Positions 17,788 through 26,940 of a DNA stretch of 64,000 bases are shown in pieces; the first letter of the stretch is position 1; each line of letters starts with the position of its first letter. The notes beneath the pieces are model-generated. The model had not been told where the DNA came from and did no database searches. It saw only the letters and a list, made by a program, of their open reading frames with translations. A program made the position numbers and the translations under genes. The DNA comes from Parazoarcus communis (GTDB taxonomy: Bacteria; Pseudomonadota; Gammaproteobacteria; Burkholderiales; Rhodocyclaceae), in contig NZ_CP022187.1 of NCBI RefSeq assembly GCF_003111645.1, positions 1,302,001 through 1,366,000 on the forward strand, in the 5' to 3' direction.

Positions 17788-18669
17788 TCAGCAGGACATG
17801 CGCTGCGCCAGACGCATTGCCTGGCCGCGTTCAAGGAGCTGGGCAAAGCGCGGAAAATCCAGTCCCATCCGCCCCTGCAGTTCGCGGGCAATGGACTTCA
17901 TCCATTTCCATCGCGGCTCGAACGCAGCGTTCCTGAACGCAAAGAGCAGATAGTTGCCGTCTTCGCGCACCGACATCGCAATCACGTTGTCGTCAAAGGC
18001 TTCGCGGACCAGCGCCACGTGGGGCGCATACGATGCCTTGTCGCCGGCAATGTTCATCACCATGACGCCGCTTCCGGACAACATCGCGCGCGCGTCCTGA
18101 TAGAAGCCTGAACGGGTCAGCGCGCCGGCAACGCCATCCTCGTCGAACAGATCGACCATCAGCACATCGCACCGCTCCACCCCCGCGCCGACATGGTCGA
18201 CCGCATCGGCGCACTCGACACGAAAGCGCGAATCATCCTGCGGCACCTTGAAGACATCGCGAAACGCAATCACGTCGGGGTCGAGTTCGAGAACCGTGAT
18301 CGAGGTTGCCGGCAGGTGGCGATAGCAGAACTTCGCGAGGGAGCCTCCGCCAAGACCTAGCAGGGTCATCGCCCGCGGTCGCGGATTGAACAGCAGGAAG
18401 GCCATCATGCCCTGCGTATAAGCCACCTCAAGCGCATGTGGCGCAGCCGTCTGCATGGCACTTTGCTGAAAACGCAGGGAGCCGAAATAGAGCGCACACA
18501 TGCCCTCATGTTCGAGAACGAACGGCTTCCGGTACTCACCGGACAGGAGTTGCTCGACCAATGCGTCGGCCTGACTGAATGCCGGCTCAAGCAGGCGGAC
18601 AGTTCCCGGCTCGCCCGGGAAGGGGCTCGGAAGTTCGAGCAAGTCTGCCCTGCCCTGCGCGCTACGCAT
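17788..18669 (-). CDS. Spermidine synthase-like SAM-fold protein
   Basis: A 293-residue protein with the Rossmann fold of spermidine synthases: LLGLGGGSLAKF near residue 102, acidic LELDPDV near 124 and DVLMVDLFDEDG near 167. The polyamine-synthase GGGDG motif reads GGGSL here, so the aminopropyl-transfer function is doubtful; many such stand-alone proteins are methyltransferase-like and unassigned. A longer start at 18792 overlaps the upstream gene; the ATG at 18669 with GCGGAGA just before it is preferred. No polyamine gene is adjacent. Confidence 0.75.
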   Translation of the reverse strand: MRSAQGRADLLELPSPFPGEPGTVRLLEPAFSQADALVEQLLSGEYRKPFVLEHEGMCALYFGSLRFQQSAMQTAAPHALEVAYTQGMMAFLLFNPRPRAMTLLGLGGGSLAKFCYRHLPATSITVLELDPDVIAFRDVFKVPQDDSRFRVECADAVDHVGAGVERCDVLMVDLFDEDGVAGALTRSGFYQDARAMLSGSGVMVMNIAGDKASYAPHVALVREAFDDNVIAMSVREDGNYLLFAFRNAAFEPRWKWMKSIARELQGRMGLDFPRFAQLLERGQAMRLAQRMSC

Positions 18670-18746
18670 TCTCCGCACTGCGACATCTGCTTCGTGTTTG
18701 CTGTTGGTCAAGGCTCCGTTCCGGCGCGTTCTTCGGCCGAGGCATT

Positions 18747-21041
18747 CTAAGGCAAGACTTGATCGAACTGTTTGAGCCACAGCGGAATCCATTCGGACGC
18801 AGCCTGTGGCCTGCCGTAAAGATAGCCCTGATGAATCATTGAGCCGCGTGCGTTGAGAAAGGCTGCTTGCCTTACAGTCTCCACGCCTTCGGCCACCACC
18901 TGCAGATGCAGGCTGTGGGCAACGGCCAGGATGGTTTCGACCAGGGCGGCATCGTCGCTGTTCTCGGGCGCATCCTGCACGAAGCTGCGGTCGATCTTCA
19001 ACTCATGCAACGGCAGGCGCTTGAGGTAGGCGAGCGACGAGTACCCGGTTCCAAAGTCGTCAACCGAAAGACGGATGCCGAACGCGGTCAAGGCCTGCAT
19101 CTTGGCGACCACGCCGTCGATATCCTCGATCATCAGCCCCTCGGTGACCTCCAGTGTGAGGCAGGACGGATCGACGCCATGAATCGACAGCAGCTCGCAC
19201 ACCCAGGGCACGAAATCGGGCAGGCGGAAGTGACGCGGGCTGATATTGACCGACAGCCTCAGCTCGCGCCCCGCCGATCCATGCTCAGCCATCAGCCGGC
19301 AGGCGTTCTCGAGCACCCATACCCCGAGTTCGCAGATCAGGTCGGACTGCTCCGCGACGGGCACGAAGACCCCGGGCGGGACGAGCCCGCGCTCCGGATG
19401 CGCCCAGCGTACAAGCACCTCGGCACTTTTGATACTCTCCCTCTCGTCGACCTGCGACTGCAGAAACAGGCGCAGTTCGCCCGCCGGAATCCCACGCCTG
19501 AGCTCGCGTTCGATGCGGAACCTCTGCCTTGCGACATCCCCCATCGCGGTTTCGAAAAAGGCGGTCTGGTTACCCCCCGCGTCCTTGGCGCGATGAAGCG
19601 CGGTATCCGCACGACGCAGAATCTCGAGCGGCGTGTCATCCGCATCGTCGGGGCAGGTTGTGATTCCGAGACTGGCCGTGATCACGGCCGTCTCGCTGCC
19701 AAGATCGAACGGCTCACGCAATGCAGCGTGGAGCTTCTCTGCCACAGAAAGCGCACGCCGGCTCGCATCCTCGCGATGGATGTCGAGCGCCTGAAGCAGA
19801 ATCGCGAAATCGGCACCCGCGATTCGGGCCAGCGTGTCGCCTTCGCGCAGCAACCCGGAAAGTCGTCTGCCAAGCGCCTGCAAAAGCAGGTCGCCCATCG
19901 CGTGCCCACGGGCATCGTTGAGGGTCTGGAAACGATCGATGTTGAACAGGATCAAGGCGTCCTGGCGCGGCTGCCTTCGCGACACAGCCAGCACAAGTCC
20001 AAGCCGGTCCATGAGCAGGGCGCGGTTGGGCAACCCGGTGAGTCCGTCGTAGTAGGCAAGGCGGTTGATCTCGGCCGCAGCCCGTTTCTGCTCGGTGACG
20101 TCCTGCTTGATCCCAAGGAAGTGGGTGACGGTGCCATCCTTGCCGCGCACCGGCGCCACGACGGCCAGCTCGACAAACTCGCTACCATCCTTGCGCCGAT
20201 TGATGAACTCACCGCGCCAACTCTCGCCACGCATCAGGGTCGCCCAAAAGCCCTTGTACACGTCGGGAGACGTCTTGCCGGAATTCAACACGCGCGGATT
20301 CTGCCCGATCACCTCGTCTGCGCGATAACCCGTCGTGAGTTCGAACGCCCTGTTAACGTACTCGATACTGCCCCAGAGATCCGTTATCACGATGCTTTCG
20401 GGACTCTGCTCGACGGCAAGGGAAAGCTTGCGCAACTGGTCTTCGGCAGCCTTGCGGGCAGAAAGATCGATATCGATGCAGTACATTTCGGGCTCGCCAT
20501 CACGCCCGTGCAGCATGACGTGACTCGAAAACACGTGCACCGGGGCGCCATCCTGCCGTCGTAGCGTCAACTCGCCCGCAGGAATGCCCTCTCCGAAATT
20601 CACCCACTTGTCCACGCCCTCAATCACACCGGCCCGCATGCAGTCCGGGATGATCAGATCCTCCAAGCGACTTCCGATCGCCTCCTGAGTCGAGTAGCCG
20701 TAAAGTTTCTCGCTGAACCGGTTCCAGAAGATGACCCGCCGGTTGCGGTCGTAACCCTGCACGGAAATCTCGGGGGTGTGCTCGAACAGCGTCCGGAAGC
20801 GGCGCTCGCTCTCGGTCAGGGCGGACATGCTCTGCGCAGCGCGCCTGCGCTCCAGGCGAATCCTGTGCAGCCCCCAGCCAAATACGATCAGGAGCAGGAC
20901 GAACATCGTCAGCACAGGGACGGTCAGCAGGTCTGTCTCAACAAGCTTCTCAAGAGGCTCGGTGGCTGCCATCACACCAGGAGCCCACATGACCGCTACG
21001 AGGCAAAACACACGTCGATGCATGCGAATCGCTTCATCCAT
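18747..21041 (-). CDS. Membrane PAS-PAS-GGDEF-EAL protein with degenerate cyclase site
   Basis: A 764-residue signalling protein: one or two N-terminal hydrophobic segments (about 10-25 and 40-57), PAS 1 (~75-195), PAS 2 (~205-320), GGDEF (~325-495) and EAL (~505-755). The cyclase motif is AGADF (408-412) instead of GGDEF, so this half should be inactive, perhaps GTP-binding. The EAL half has EVL (541-543) with the glutamate kept, plus intact DDFGTGYSS, LKIDRSFV and VAEGVET, so phosphodiesterase activity is likely. GGAGG lies 5 nt before the ATG. Probably degrades c-di-GMP in response to a PAS signal. Confidence 0.92.
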   Translation of the reverse strand: MDEAIRMHRRVFCLVAVMWAPGVMAATEPLEKLVETDLLTVPVLTMFVLLLIVFGWGLHRIRLERRRAAQSMSALTESERRFRTLFEHTPEISVQGYDRNRRVIFWNRFSEKLYGYSTQEAIGSRLEDLIIPDCMRAGVIEGVDKWVNFGEGIPAGELTLRRQDGAPVHVFSSHVMLHGRDGEPEMYCIDIDLSARKAAEDQLRKLSLAVEQSPESIVITDLWGSIEYVNRAFELTTGYRADEVIGQNPRVLNSGKTSPDVYKGFWATLMRGESWRGEFINRRKDGSEFVELAVVAPVRGKDGTVTHFLGIKQDVTEQKRAAAEINRLAYYDGLTGLPNRALLMDRLGLVLAVSRRQPRQDALILFNIDRFQTLNDARGHAMGDLLLQALGRRLSGLLREGDTLARIAGADFAILLQALDIHREDASRRALSVAEKLHAALREPFDLGSETAVITASLGITTCPDDADDTPLEILRRADTALHRAKDAGGNQTAFFETAMGDVARQRFRIERELRRGIPAGELRLFLQSQVDERESIKSAEVLVRWAHPERGLVPPGVFVPVAEQSDLICELGVWVLENACRLMAEHGSAGRELRLSVNISPRHFRLPDFVPWVCELLSIHGVDPSCLTLEVTEGLMIEDIDGVVAKMQALTAFGIRLSVDDFGTGYSSLAYLKRLPLHELKIDRSFVQDAPENSDDAALVETILAVAHSLHLQVVAEGVETVRQAAFLNARGSMIHQGYLYGRPQAASEWIPLWLKQFDQVLP

Positions 21042-21225
21042 AAGCGCCTCCAGCTCGGAACGGGCGACTTGCCGCTGCTCAGGCGGGCCGCAAGACTGCG
21101 CTCCTCATGAACAGAGAATAATGGATGAGCGCAGCCGAACACCAGCGATAAACGCCATGGAATGCCTAACACGCCACGTTCGCTGCAAGAGACTGCAAAC
21201 AGCGACCTGGCGGCAGGGAAGCCCG

Positions 21226-21936
21226 CTACCAGACGATCGGATTGCCGCGATAGTCCATGAAACCACCGGAGTCGGCTGGCACCAGCCCATCGATCACCTT
21301 CAGCAGGCGGCCCGCGGCCACCGCAGGGGACTGAACATCGAGCCCGCTGCGCGCGAAAGGTGCTGACAGTGCCGACTCCACTGTACCCGGATGAAGTGCG
21401 ATGCAGATCGACTGCGGATGGCTGCGGGCCAGCTCGATCGCTGCGGTATGAAGGATCTGGTTCAGTGCAGCCTTGGACGCCCGATACCCGTACCAGCCAC
21501 CGAGCCGGTTGTCTCCGATACTGCCAACGCGTGCGGAAAGCGCAGCAAATACCGACTTGCCTTCGCGAGCAAGCAGGGGCATGAAGTGTTTGACCAGCAG
21601 GGCCGGACCGATGGCATTGATGGCGAAATTGTGGGCCAGGCTGAAGGGGTCGAGATGCCGCCAGCTGCGCTCCGGCCCGCGTCCGCTGTCGTGAAGAAAT
21701 CCGCTTGCATTGATCAGCAGCCTGAAGGGGGCGGAATGATCCCGCACCTGCTGAGCGGCACTCGCGATGGATGCCTCGTCGAGCAGATCGAGCGCCAAGG
21801 GAGTCCGACGCCCCAGGCGAAGCACGTCGGTAAAACGCCCGCTGCTTTCGATAGCGTCTGCCAGCGCACCGCCGATCGCGCCGCTGGCGCCGACGACCAC
21901 AGCCAACCCACCCGGAGGAAAGGACTCCATCGTCAT
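21226..21936 (-). CDS. Short-chain dehydrogenase/reductase
   Basis: A 236-residue classical SDR: cofactor loop VVGASGAIGGAL near residue 14-25 (GxxxGxG), NASGF near 80 in place of NNAG, catalytic S near 137 and YRASK with the Tyr-Lys pair near 153-157. The next acidic position after the cofactor loop reads LRLGRRT, favouring NADP. The start at 21936 (ATGACGATG) is chosen; ATG 21930 and GTG 21954 are alternatives. It follows the ABC importer operon on the same strand, beyond a long hairpin. Substrate not recognisable. Confidence 0.85.
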   Translation of the reverse strand: MTMESFPPGGLAVVVGASGAIGGALADAIESSGRFTDVLRLGRRTPLALDLLDEASIASAAQQVRDHSAPFRLLINASGFLHDSGRGPERSWRHLDPFSLAHNFAINAIGPALLVKHFMPLLAREGKSVFAALSARVGSIGDNRLGGWYGYRASKAALNQILHTAAIELARSHPQSICIALHPGTVESALSAPFARSGLDVQSPAVAAGRLLKVIDGLVPADSGGFMDYRGNPIVW

Positions 21937-21950
21937 TCGCTTGTCGGGCC

Positions 21951-21988
21951 ACACCGGGCCGGTCGCGAAAACCCGACCGGCCCGGTGT
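21951..21988 (-). terminator. Long hairpin after livM
   Basis: Perfect 15-bp arms (21951-21965 and 21974-21988) with an 8-nt loop, starting 12 bp after the livM stop. No T tract follows on the minus strand, so it may stop transcription weakly or protect the liv mRNA 3' end while allowing some read-through into the SDR gene. Confidence 0.65.
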
Positions 21989-22000
21989 GCCCGCCCCGCA

Positions 22001-22954
22001 TCAGCGTATTCCGGCGCGCTGGATCAGAGCCTGGATCTCGCCAACGATGCCGCGACGGAACAGCATCACACAGATCACGAAGATCCCGCCCATGATCACC
22101 GTCACCCAGGAACCCACGGTGTCGGCAAGTTCGGTTTGCAGCGAGACAACGGTCGCAGCTCCAACCAGCGGTCCGAGAATGGTGCCAAGACCGCCGAGCA
22201 GTGTCATCAACACCACTTCACCCGATGTGTGCCAATGCACGTCGGTCAGCGACGCAAGCTGGAACACCAGGGTCTTGGTTGCGCCTGCGAGGCCTGCGAG
22301 CGAAGCCGAGATGATGAACGCCATCAGCTTGAACTTGTTGACGTCATAGCCGAGGGAGATCGCGCGCGGTTCGTTCTCACGAATGGCTTTCAGGATCTGG
22401 CCGAAGGGCGAATGCACCGTGCGGTAGATGATGAAGAAGCCGATGCAGAACACTGCAAACACGAGGTAATACATCGAAATGTTGTTGGACAGGTCGATGA
22501 GGCCGAACAGGTTGCCACGCGGGACCCCCTGGAAGCCGTCTTCACCGCCCGTCGCGCGCACCTGCAACACGACGAAATACACCATCTGCGCCAGCGCCAG
22601 CGTAATCATCGCGAAGTAGATGCCGGTGCGCCGGATGGCCAGCACACCGAACAACCAGCCCAGCAGGCCGGCGGCAACCGTGCCGCCGATCAGGCCGATC
22701 TCGGGGGTGACACCAACATCGCGTACAAGCATGCCGCAGACGTAACCCGCCGTTCCCAGAAAGGCCGCGTGACCGAAGGACAGCAGACCGGCAAATCCCA
22801 GCAGCAGATTGAATGCGCAGGCGAACAGGCCAAAACACAGGATCTTCATCAGAAAGGTTGGATACACCGCAAACGGTGCCACCAGACCGATGAGAAAGAG
22901 CAGCCCGAACAGAAAGGGCATGATGCGGGTAAATACGGAATCGTTATTCTTCAT
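22001..22954 (-). CDS. livM: Branched-chain-type ABC importer permease 2
   Basis: A 317-residue inner-membrane permease of the LivM family with about ten hydrophobic segments. The conserved GFAGLLSFGHAAFLGTAGY block (near residue 60) and the cytoplasmic ENEPRAISLGYDV EAA-like loop (near 215) are clear. The ATG at 22954 gives a polar start then a first membrane helix; the longer frame upstream is not supported. Last gene of livGFKHM-type operon, 22 bp after livH. Substrate is not set by sequence; these systems also carry urea, amides and aromatic acids. Confidence 0.93.
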   Translation of the reverse strand: MKNNDSVFTRIMPFLFGLLFLIGLVAPFAVYPTFLMKILCFGLFACAFNLLLGFAGLLSFGHAAFLGTAGYVCGMLVRDVGVTPEIGLIGGTVAAGLLGWLFGVLAIRRTGIYFAMITLALAQMVYFVVLQVRATGGEDGFQGVPRGNLFGLIDLSNNISMYYLVFAVFCIGFFIIYRTVHSPFGQILKAIRENEPRAISLGYDVNKFKLMAFIISASLAGLAGATKTLVFQLASLTDVHWHTSGEVVLMTLLGGLGTILGPLVGAATVVSLQTELADTVGSWVTVIMGGIFVICVMLFRRGIVGEIQALIQRAGIR

Positions 22955-22976
22955 GTGCCTATTCCTTGGAACCGCG

Positions 22977-23858
22977 TCAGGCCTTGCCGAACAGGCCGGC
23001 AGGTCGAACCAGCAGGACAATCACCATGATGATGAAGACCACCACCGCAGAGCCTTCGGGATAGAAGACGCGTGTGAGTCCCTCGATCAGTCCAAGGCCG
23101 AGTCCGGTGAGGATTGCCCCCATGATCGAACCCATGCCGCCGATCACGACGACCGCAAAAACGACGATGATCAGGTTCGACCCCATCAGCGGATTGACCT
23201 GATAGACCGGCGCAGCGAGCACGCCTGCAAAGGCAGCGAGGGCAACGCCGTAACCGTAGGTGAAGGTAATCAGCAGCGGGACATTGATCCCGAGCGCCTG
23301 CACCATCTGCGGATTTTCCGTACCGGCCCGCAGGTAGGCGCCGAGCTTGGTCTTCTCGATCATGAACCAGGTGCCGAAACACACGGCGAGCGCAGCGATG
23401 ACGATCCAGCCGCGGTAGATGGGCAGATACATGAACCCCAGATTGACGCCCCCCTCCAGCAGTTCCGGCACCGGATAGGACTGACCGGAGATACCGTACT
23501 GATCACGGAACACGCCTTCGAAGATCAGCGCCAGGCCGAAGGTGAGCAGCAGGCCGTAGAGGTGGTCGAGCTTGTACAGTTTGCGCAGCATCGTGCGCTC
23601 AAGGAGTACCCCCAGCGCACCGACCGTGATCGGCGCCAACAGCAGGGCAACCCAGTAATTGACACCGAACTTCGTCAGCGCAATCCAGGCCACGAAGGCC
23701 CCCATCATGTATTGCGCACCGTGGGCGAAATTGATGATGTTGAGCAGACCGAAGATGATCGCCAGACCAAGACTGAGAATGGCGTAGAACGAGCCATTGA
23801 TCAGGCCGACCAGCAACTGGCTGCCGAGCAGCGCGCTCGGAACACCGAAAATTTCCAT
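22977..23858 (-). CDS. livH: Branched-chain-type ABC importer permease 1
   Basis: A 293-residue LivH-family permease with about eight hydrophobic segments. The family core LINGSFYAILSLGLAIIFG (near 19-37) and NFAHGAQYMMGA (near 43) are present, as is the EAA-like TENPQMVQALGI loop near 188. It forms the membrane channel with LivM. It follows the binding-protein gene after a 70-bp gap that holds a hairpin, probably to lower permease expression relative to the binding protein. Confidence 0.94.
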   Translation of the reverse strand: MEIFGVPSALLGSQLLVGLINGSFYAILSLGLAIIFGLLNIINFAHGAQYMMGAFVAWIALTKFGVNYWVALLLAPITVGALGVLLERTMLRKLYKLDHLYGLLLTFGLALIFEGVFRDQYGISGQSYPVPELLEGGVNLGFMYLPIYRGWIVIAALAVCFGTWFMIEKTKLGAYLRAGTENPQMVQALGINVPLLITFTYGYGVALAAFAGVLAAPVYQVNPLMGSNLIIVVFAVVVIGGMGSIMGAILTGLGLGLIEGLTRVFYPEGSAVVVFIIMVIVLLVRPAGLFGKA

Positions 23859-23868
23859 TTGCGACTCC

Positions 23869-23900
23869 CGTACCGGGACGCGCTGGGCGCCCCGGGTACG
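23869..23900 (-). other. Hairpin between the binding-protein and permease genes
   Basis: CGTACC...GGTACG arms plus adjoining GGG/CCC form an imperfect stem with a one-base bulge across 23869-23900. No T tract. Such stems after binding-protein genes commonly shield the upstream mRNA from 3' decay; that role is inferred. Confidence 0.5.
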
Positions 23901-23928
23901 ATGTGATTAACGAATCAGCGCGAACCGA

Positions 23929-25143
23929 TCACTTCTTGACCAGCGGGCAGCGCGACTCAGACAGCGGCTGGAAAGCCTCCGCTGCCGGAATCGTCTGGCG
24001 GACATGGTAGTAATCCCACGGGTACTTGGACTCTTCAGGCTTCTTCACCTGCACCAGGTACATGTCGTGGATCATCCGGCCGTCATCGCGGATCTGACCA
24101 TTCTTGGCAAAGAAGTCGTTGATCGGCGTCTTCTTCATCTGCGCCATGACCTTGCCGGCCTCATCCGTACCGGCCGCCTTGACCGCGCGCAGGTAGTGCA
24201 GCACGGACGAGTACTGACCGGCCTGCACCATCGACGGCATACGCTTCTGCTTGTCGAAATAGCGCTTCGACCAGGCGCGGGTGGCGTCGTTGAGGTCCCA
24301 GTAGAAACCGGTCGTCAGGTACATGGTCTGCGTGCTTCTCAGGCCGAGCGAATGCACGTCGGTGATGAACATCAGCAGACCTGCGAGCGATTGCTTCGGC
24401 GTGATGCCGAACTCGGCCGCCTGCTTGATCGCGTTGGTCGTGTCGGCACCGGCGTTGGCCAGACCGATGATCTGCGCCCCGGAGGCCTGAGCCTGCAGCA
24501 GGAAGGAGGAGAAGTCGGACGCCGGGAAGGGGTGGCGTACCGAGCCAAGCACCTTGCCGCCATTGGCGGTGACCACTGCCGAGGAGTCCTTTTCGAGCGA
24601 CTGGCCGAATGCATAGTCTGCGGTCAGGAAGTACCAGGTCTTGCCACCCTGCTTCGTCACCGCCTTCGCCGTACCATTGGCCAGCGAGTAGGTGTCATAC
24701 GTGTAATGCACGCTGACGTCGTTGCACTGCTCATTGGTGATCGGGGTCGAGGCCGGTCCGCTCATCAGCGCGATACGGTTCTTTTCCTTGGCCACCTTCA
24801 TCACCGCCAGCGCCACCGAGGTGGTCACGAGCTCGGTGGCGGTATCGACGCCTTCGCGCTCGAACCACTCACGCGCCTTGGTCGACGCGATGTCGGCCTT
24901 GTTCTGGTGGTCGGCGGAAACCATCTCGATCTTGAAATCGGGCTTTGCTTCGGCGATGAAGTCGTCGATTGCCATCTGGGTGGCAAGCACCGCACCGGAG
25001 CCTGCGAGGTCGGAATAGGTACCCGACAGGTCGGTCAGCACACCGATCTTGACCATGCCATCCGAGATCTGTGCATTTGCAACACCCGACAGGCCTGCAA
25101 TTGCGGCGGCGCAGGCTAGCGTCGTCAGTTTCTTCATGTGCAT
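23929..25143 (-). CDS. Branched-chain-type ABC importer periplasmic binding protein
   Basis: A 404-residue periplasmic binding protein of the LivK/type I fold, with a signal peptide (MKKLTTLACAAAIAGLSGVANA) starting two codons after the chosen ATG. The chosen ATG is backed by GGAG 8 nt upstream. VKIGVLTDLSGTYSD follows the mature start. A SADHQNKAD segment near residue 80 and ACDYAFGQS-like ADYAFGQS near 180 are typical of this COG0683 group, whose members bind amino acids, amides or aromatic acids; ligand not assignable. Central gene of the operon. Confidence 0.9.
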   Translation of the reverse strand: MHMKKLTTLACAAAIAGLSGVANAQISDGMVKIGVLTDLSGTYSDLAGSGAVLATQMAIDDFIAEAKPDFKIEMVSADHQNKADIASTKAREWFEREGVDTATELVTTSVALAVMKVAKEKNRIALMSGPASTPITNEQCNDVSVHYTYDTYSLANGTAKAVTKQGGKTWYFLTADYAFGQSLEKDSSAVVTANGGKVLGSVRHPFPASDFSSFLLQAQASGAQIIGLANAGADTTNAIKQAAEFGITPKQSLAGLLMFITDVHSLGLRSTQTMYLTTGFYWDLNDATRAWSKRYFDKQKRMPSMVQAGQYSSVLHYLRAVKAAGTDEAGKVMAQMKKTPINDFFAKNGQIRDDGRMIHDMYLVQVKKPEESKYPWDYYHVRQTIPAAEAFQPLSESRCPLVKK

Positions 25144-25178
25144 TGTTTTGTCTCCGTCCTGATTGTTGTTCGCGCGAG

Positions 25179-25901
25179 TCAAACCCCGAGCGTCTGGTGC
25201 AGCCAGTCCATCTTCTGCGGCAACTCGGCCGCAGGGATGGTGGCGATGATTTCGCCGTGTTCGAGCACGTAGTGCCGATCGGCGAGCGGTGCAGCAAAGC
25301 GGAAATTCTGCTCCACCATGACGATGGTGAAATCACGTTTCTTGAGTTCGGTGATCACCTCGCCAAGCTTCTTGACGATGACCGGAGCGAGGCCTTCGGT
25401 GATCTCGTCGAGCAGCAGCAGCTTGGCGCCGGTGCGCAGCACCCGTGCCATCGCCAGCATCTGCTGTTCGCCACCGGAGAGCTTGGTGCCGGGGCTGTTG
25501 CGGCGCTCAAGCAGGTTAGGAAACATGCCGTAGATCTCGTCGAGCGACATGCCACCCGTTGCCACCTGAGGCGGCAGCATCAGGTTCTCTTCGGCGCTGA
25601 GCGAGGCAAAAATGGCACGCTCTTCGGGCACGTAACCGATGCCGTAGCGCGCCATGCGGTGAGTCGGCTCGTCAATGACCTCCTTGCCATTGACCATGAT
25701 CGACCCGCTGCGGCGACCGACGAGACCGAGAATGGACTTCAGCGTGGTCGAGCGTCCCGAGCCATTGCGCCCGAGCAGCGTGACGCACTCGCCACGCGCC
25801 ACCTTCAGATCGATGCCATGCAGGATGTGTGATTCACCATAGAACGAATGCAGATCCTGGATCCGCAGCATTTCGGGATGGGGCTTGAAGGCGCTGGTCA
25901 T
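25179..25901 (-). CDS. livF: Branched-chain-type ABC importer ATPase LivF, Walker A variant
   Basis: A 240-residue LivF-type ATPase. Signature LSGGEQQM near residue 140, Walker B LLLLDEIT near 160 and the switch region VEQN near 193 are intact. Walker A reads GRNGSGRST (44-52): the invariant lysine is arginine (R50). Similar Arg variants occur in some betaproteobacterial LivF proteins as I recall, so it may still hydrolyse ATP, or lean on LivG. It sits 17 bp after livG. Confidence 0.92.
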   Translation of the reverse strand: MTSAFKPHPEMLRIQDLHSFYGESHILHGIDLKVARGECVTLLGRNGSGRSTTLKSILGLVGRRSGSIMVNGKEVIDEPTHRMARYGIGYVPEERAIFASLSAEENLMLPPQVATGGMSLDEIYGMFPNLLERRNSPGTKLSGGEQQMLAMARVLRTGAKLLLLDEITEGLAPVIVKKLGEVITELKKRDFTIVMVEQNFRFAAPLADRHYVLEHGEIIATIPAAELPQKMDWLHQTLGV

Positions 25902-25918
25902 AGATTGATGGGCCGGGA

Positions 25919-26686
25919 TCAGTGATGGGCGTCGTTCATGTCGTCGGAACCCACATAGGCTTCGAGCACGCTCGGATTCTTGGACACTTCGTCATACGTG
26001 CCTTCGGCAAGCACGCTGCCACGAGTGAGTACGGTGATGCGGTCACACAGGTTTGCGACCACCGACAGGTTGTGCTCGACCATGAGGATGCTGCGATTGG
26101 CCGACACCTTGCGGATCAGCTCCACCACCCTGCTGATGTCTTCGTTGCCCATGCCCTGTGTCGGCTCGTCGAGCAGCATCATCTTGGGGTCGAGCGCCAG
26201 CGTGGTGGCGATTTCGAGCGCGCGCTTGCGGCCGTAGGGCATCTCCGCCGTCACGGTATCTGCAAACTGCGTCAGATCCACCGACTCAAGCAGGGCCATC
26301 GCCTGGTCATTGAGCACATTGAGCGATTTCTCCGAGCGCCAGAAGTGAAACTCGGTGCCGAGCTTGCGCTGCAGGCCGATGCGCACGTTTTCCATCACCG
26401 TGAGATGGGGAAAGGTGGCCGAGATCTGGAAGGAGCGCACCATTCCCCGCCGCGCCGTCACCGCAGGCGCTTCGTGGGTAATATCCTTGCCATCGAAACG
26501 GATCTTGCCCGCGGTCGGCGGAAGAAACTTGGTGAGCAGATTGAAGACAGTCGTTTTGCCGGCGCCGTTGGGACCGATCAATGCATGGATGTGACCACGC
26601 TTGACCTTGAGGTCGACATCGGACACCGCGGCAAACCCTTTGAACTCCTTGGTCAGGCCGTTTGTTTCGAGTATGAACTCGCTCAT
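25919..26686 (-). CDS. livG: Branched-chain-type ABC importer ATPase LivG
   Basis: A 255-residue LivG-type ATPase: Walker A GPNGAGKTT near residue 38, the LivG-specific MVRSFQIS Q-loop near 85, a signature replaced by MPYGRKRALEIA near 150 as usual for LivG, Walker B MMLLDEPTQGM near 170 and the switch VEHNLSVV near 205. The start at 26686 gives the typical MSEFILETNGL. First gene of the transporter operon; its promoter should lie in the 254-bp gap after the htpG terminator. Confidence 0.94.
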   Translation of the reverse strand: MSEFILETNGLTKEFKGFAAVSDVDLKVKRGHIHALIGPNGAGKTTVFNLLTKFLPPTAGKIRFDGKDITHEAPAVTARRGMVRSFQISATFPHLTVMENVRIGLQRKLGTEFHFWRSEKSLNVLNDQAMALLESVDLTQFADTVTAEMPYGRKRALEIATTLALDPKMMLLDEPTQGMGNEDISRVVELIRKVSANRSILMVEHNLSVVANLCDRITVLTRGSVLAEGTYDEVSKNPSVLEAYVGSDDMNDAHH

Positions 26687-26853
26687 GCTCCATCCCGGCG
26701 TTGATGCAGGTACTGCGGCGGACTTCGCGCAGTTCCTGCGTTTGATTGTTTGTTCTTGTGGCCCTAGTCTTGCGTCATCTCCCACCTGCATCAAGTATCG
26801 TAAACCCGCATTCCCGCGTCGTCCCAGACCTGTCGGGTGTGCTCTCCGGAGAC

Positions 26854-26892
26854 AAAAAAAGAGGGCCGCCGCGGTATCGCGGACAGCCCTCT
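26854..26892 (-). terminator. Rho-independent terminator of htpG
   Basis: Arms AGAGGGC (26860-26866) and GCCCTCT (26886-26892) enclose a further GC-rich stem, followed on the minus strand by a seven-T tract (A7 at 26854-26860). It begins 49 bp after the htpG stop. The rest of the gap (26687-26853) shows no gene and probably carries the livG promoter. Confidence 0.85.
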
Positions 26893-26940
26893 TCCAAATG
26901 ATCTGCTGCACACCCGTTCTCACGGGCGGCAGCCGCGTTC

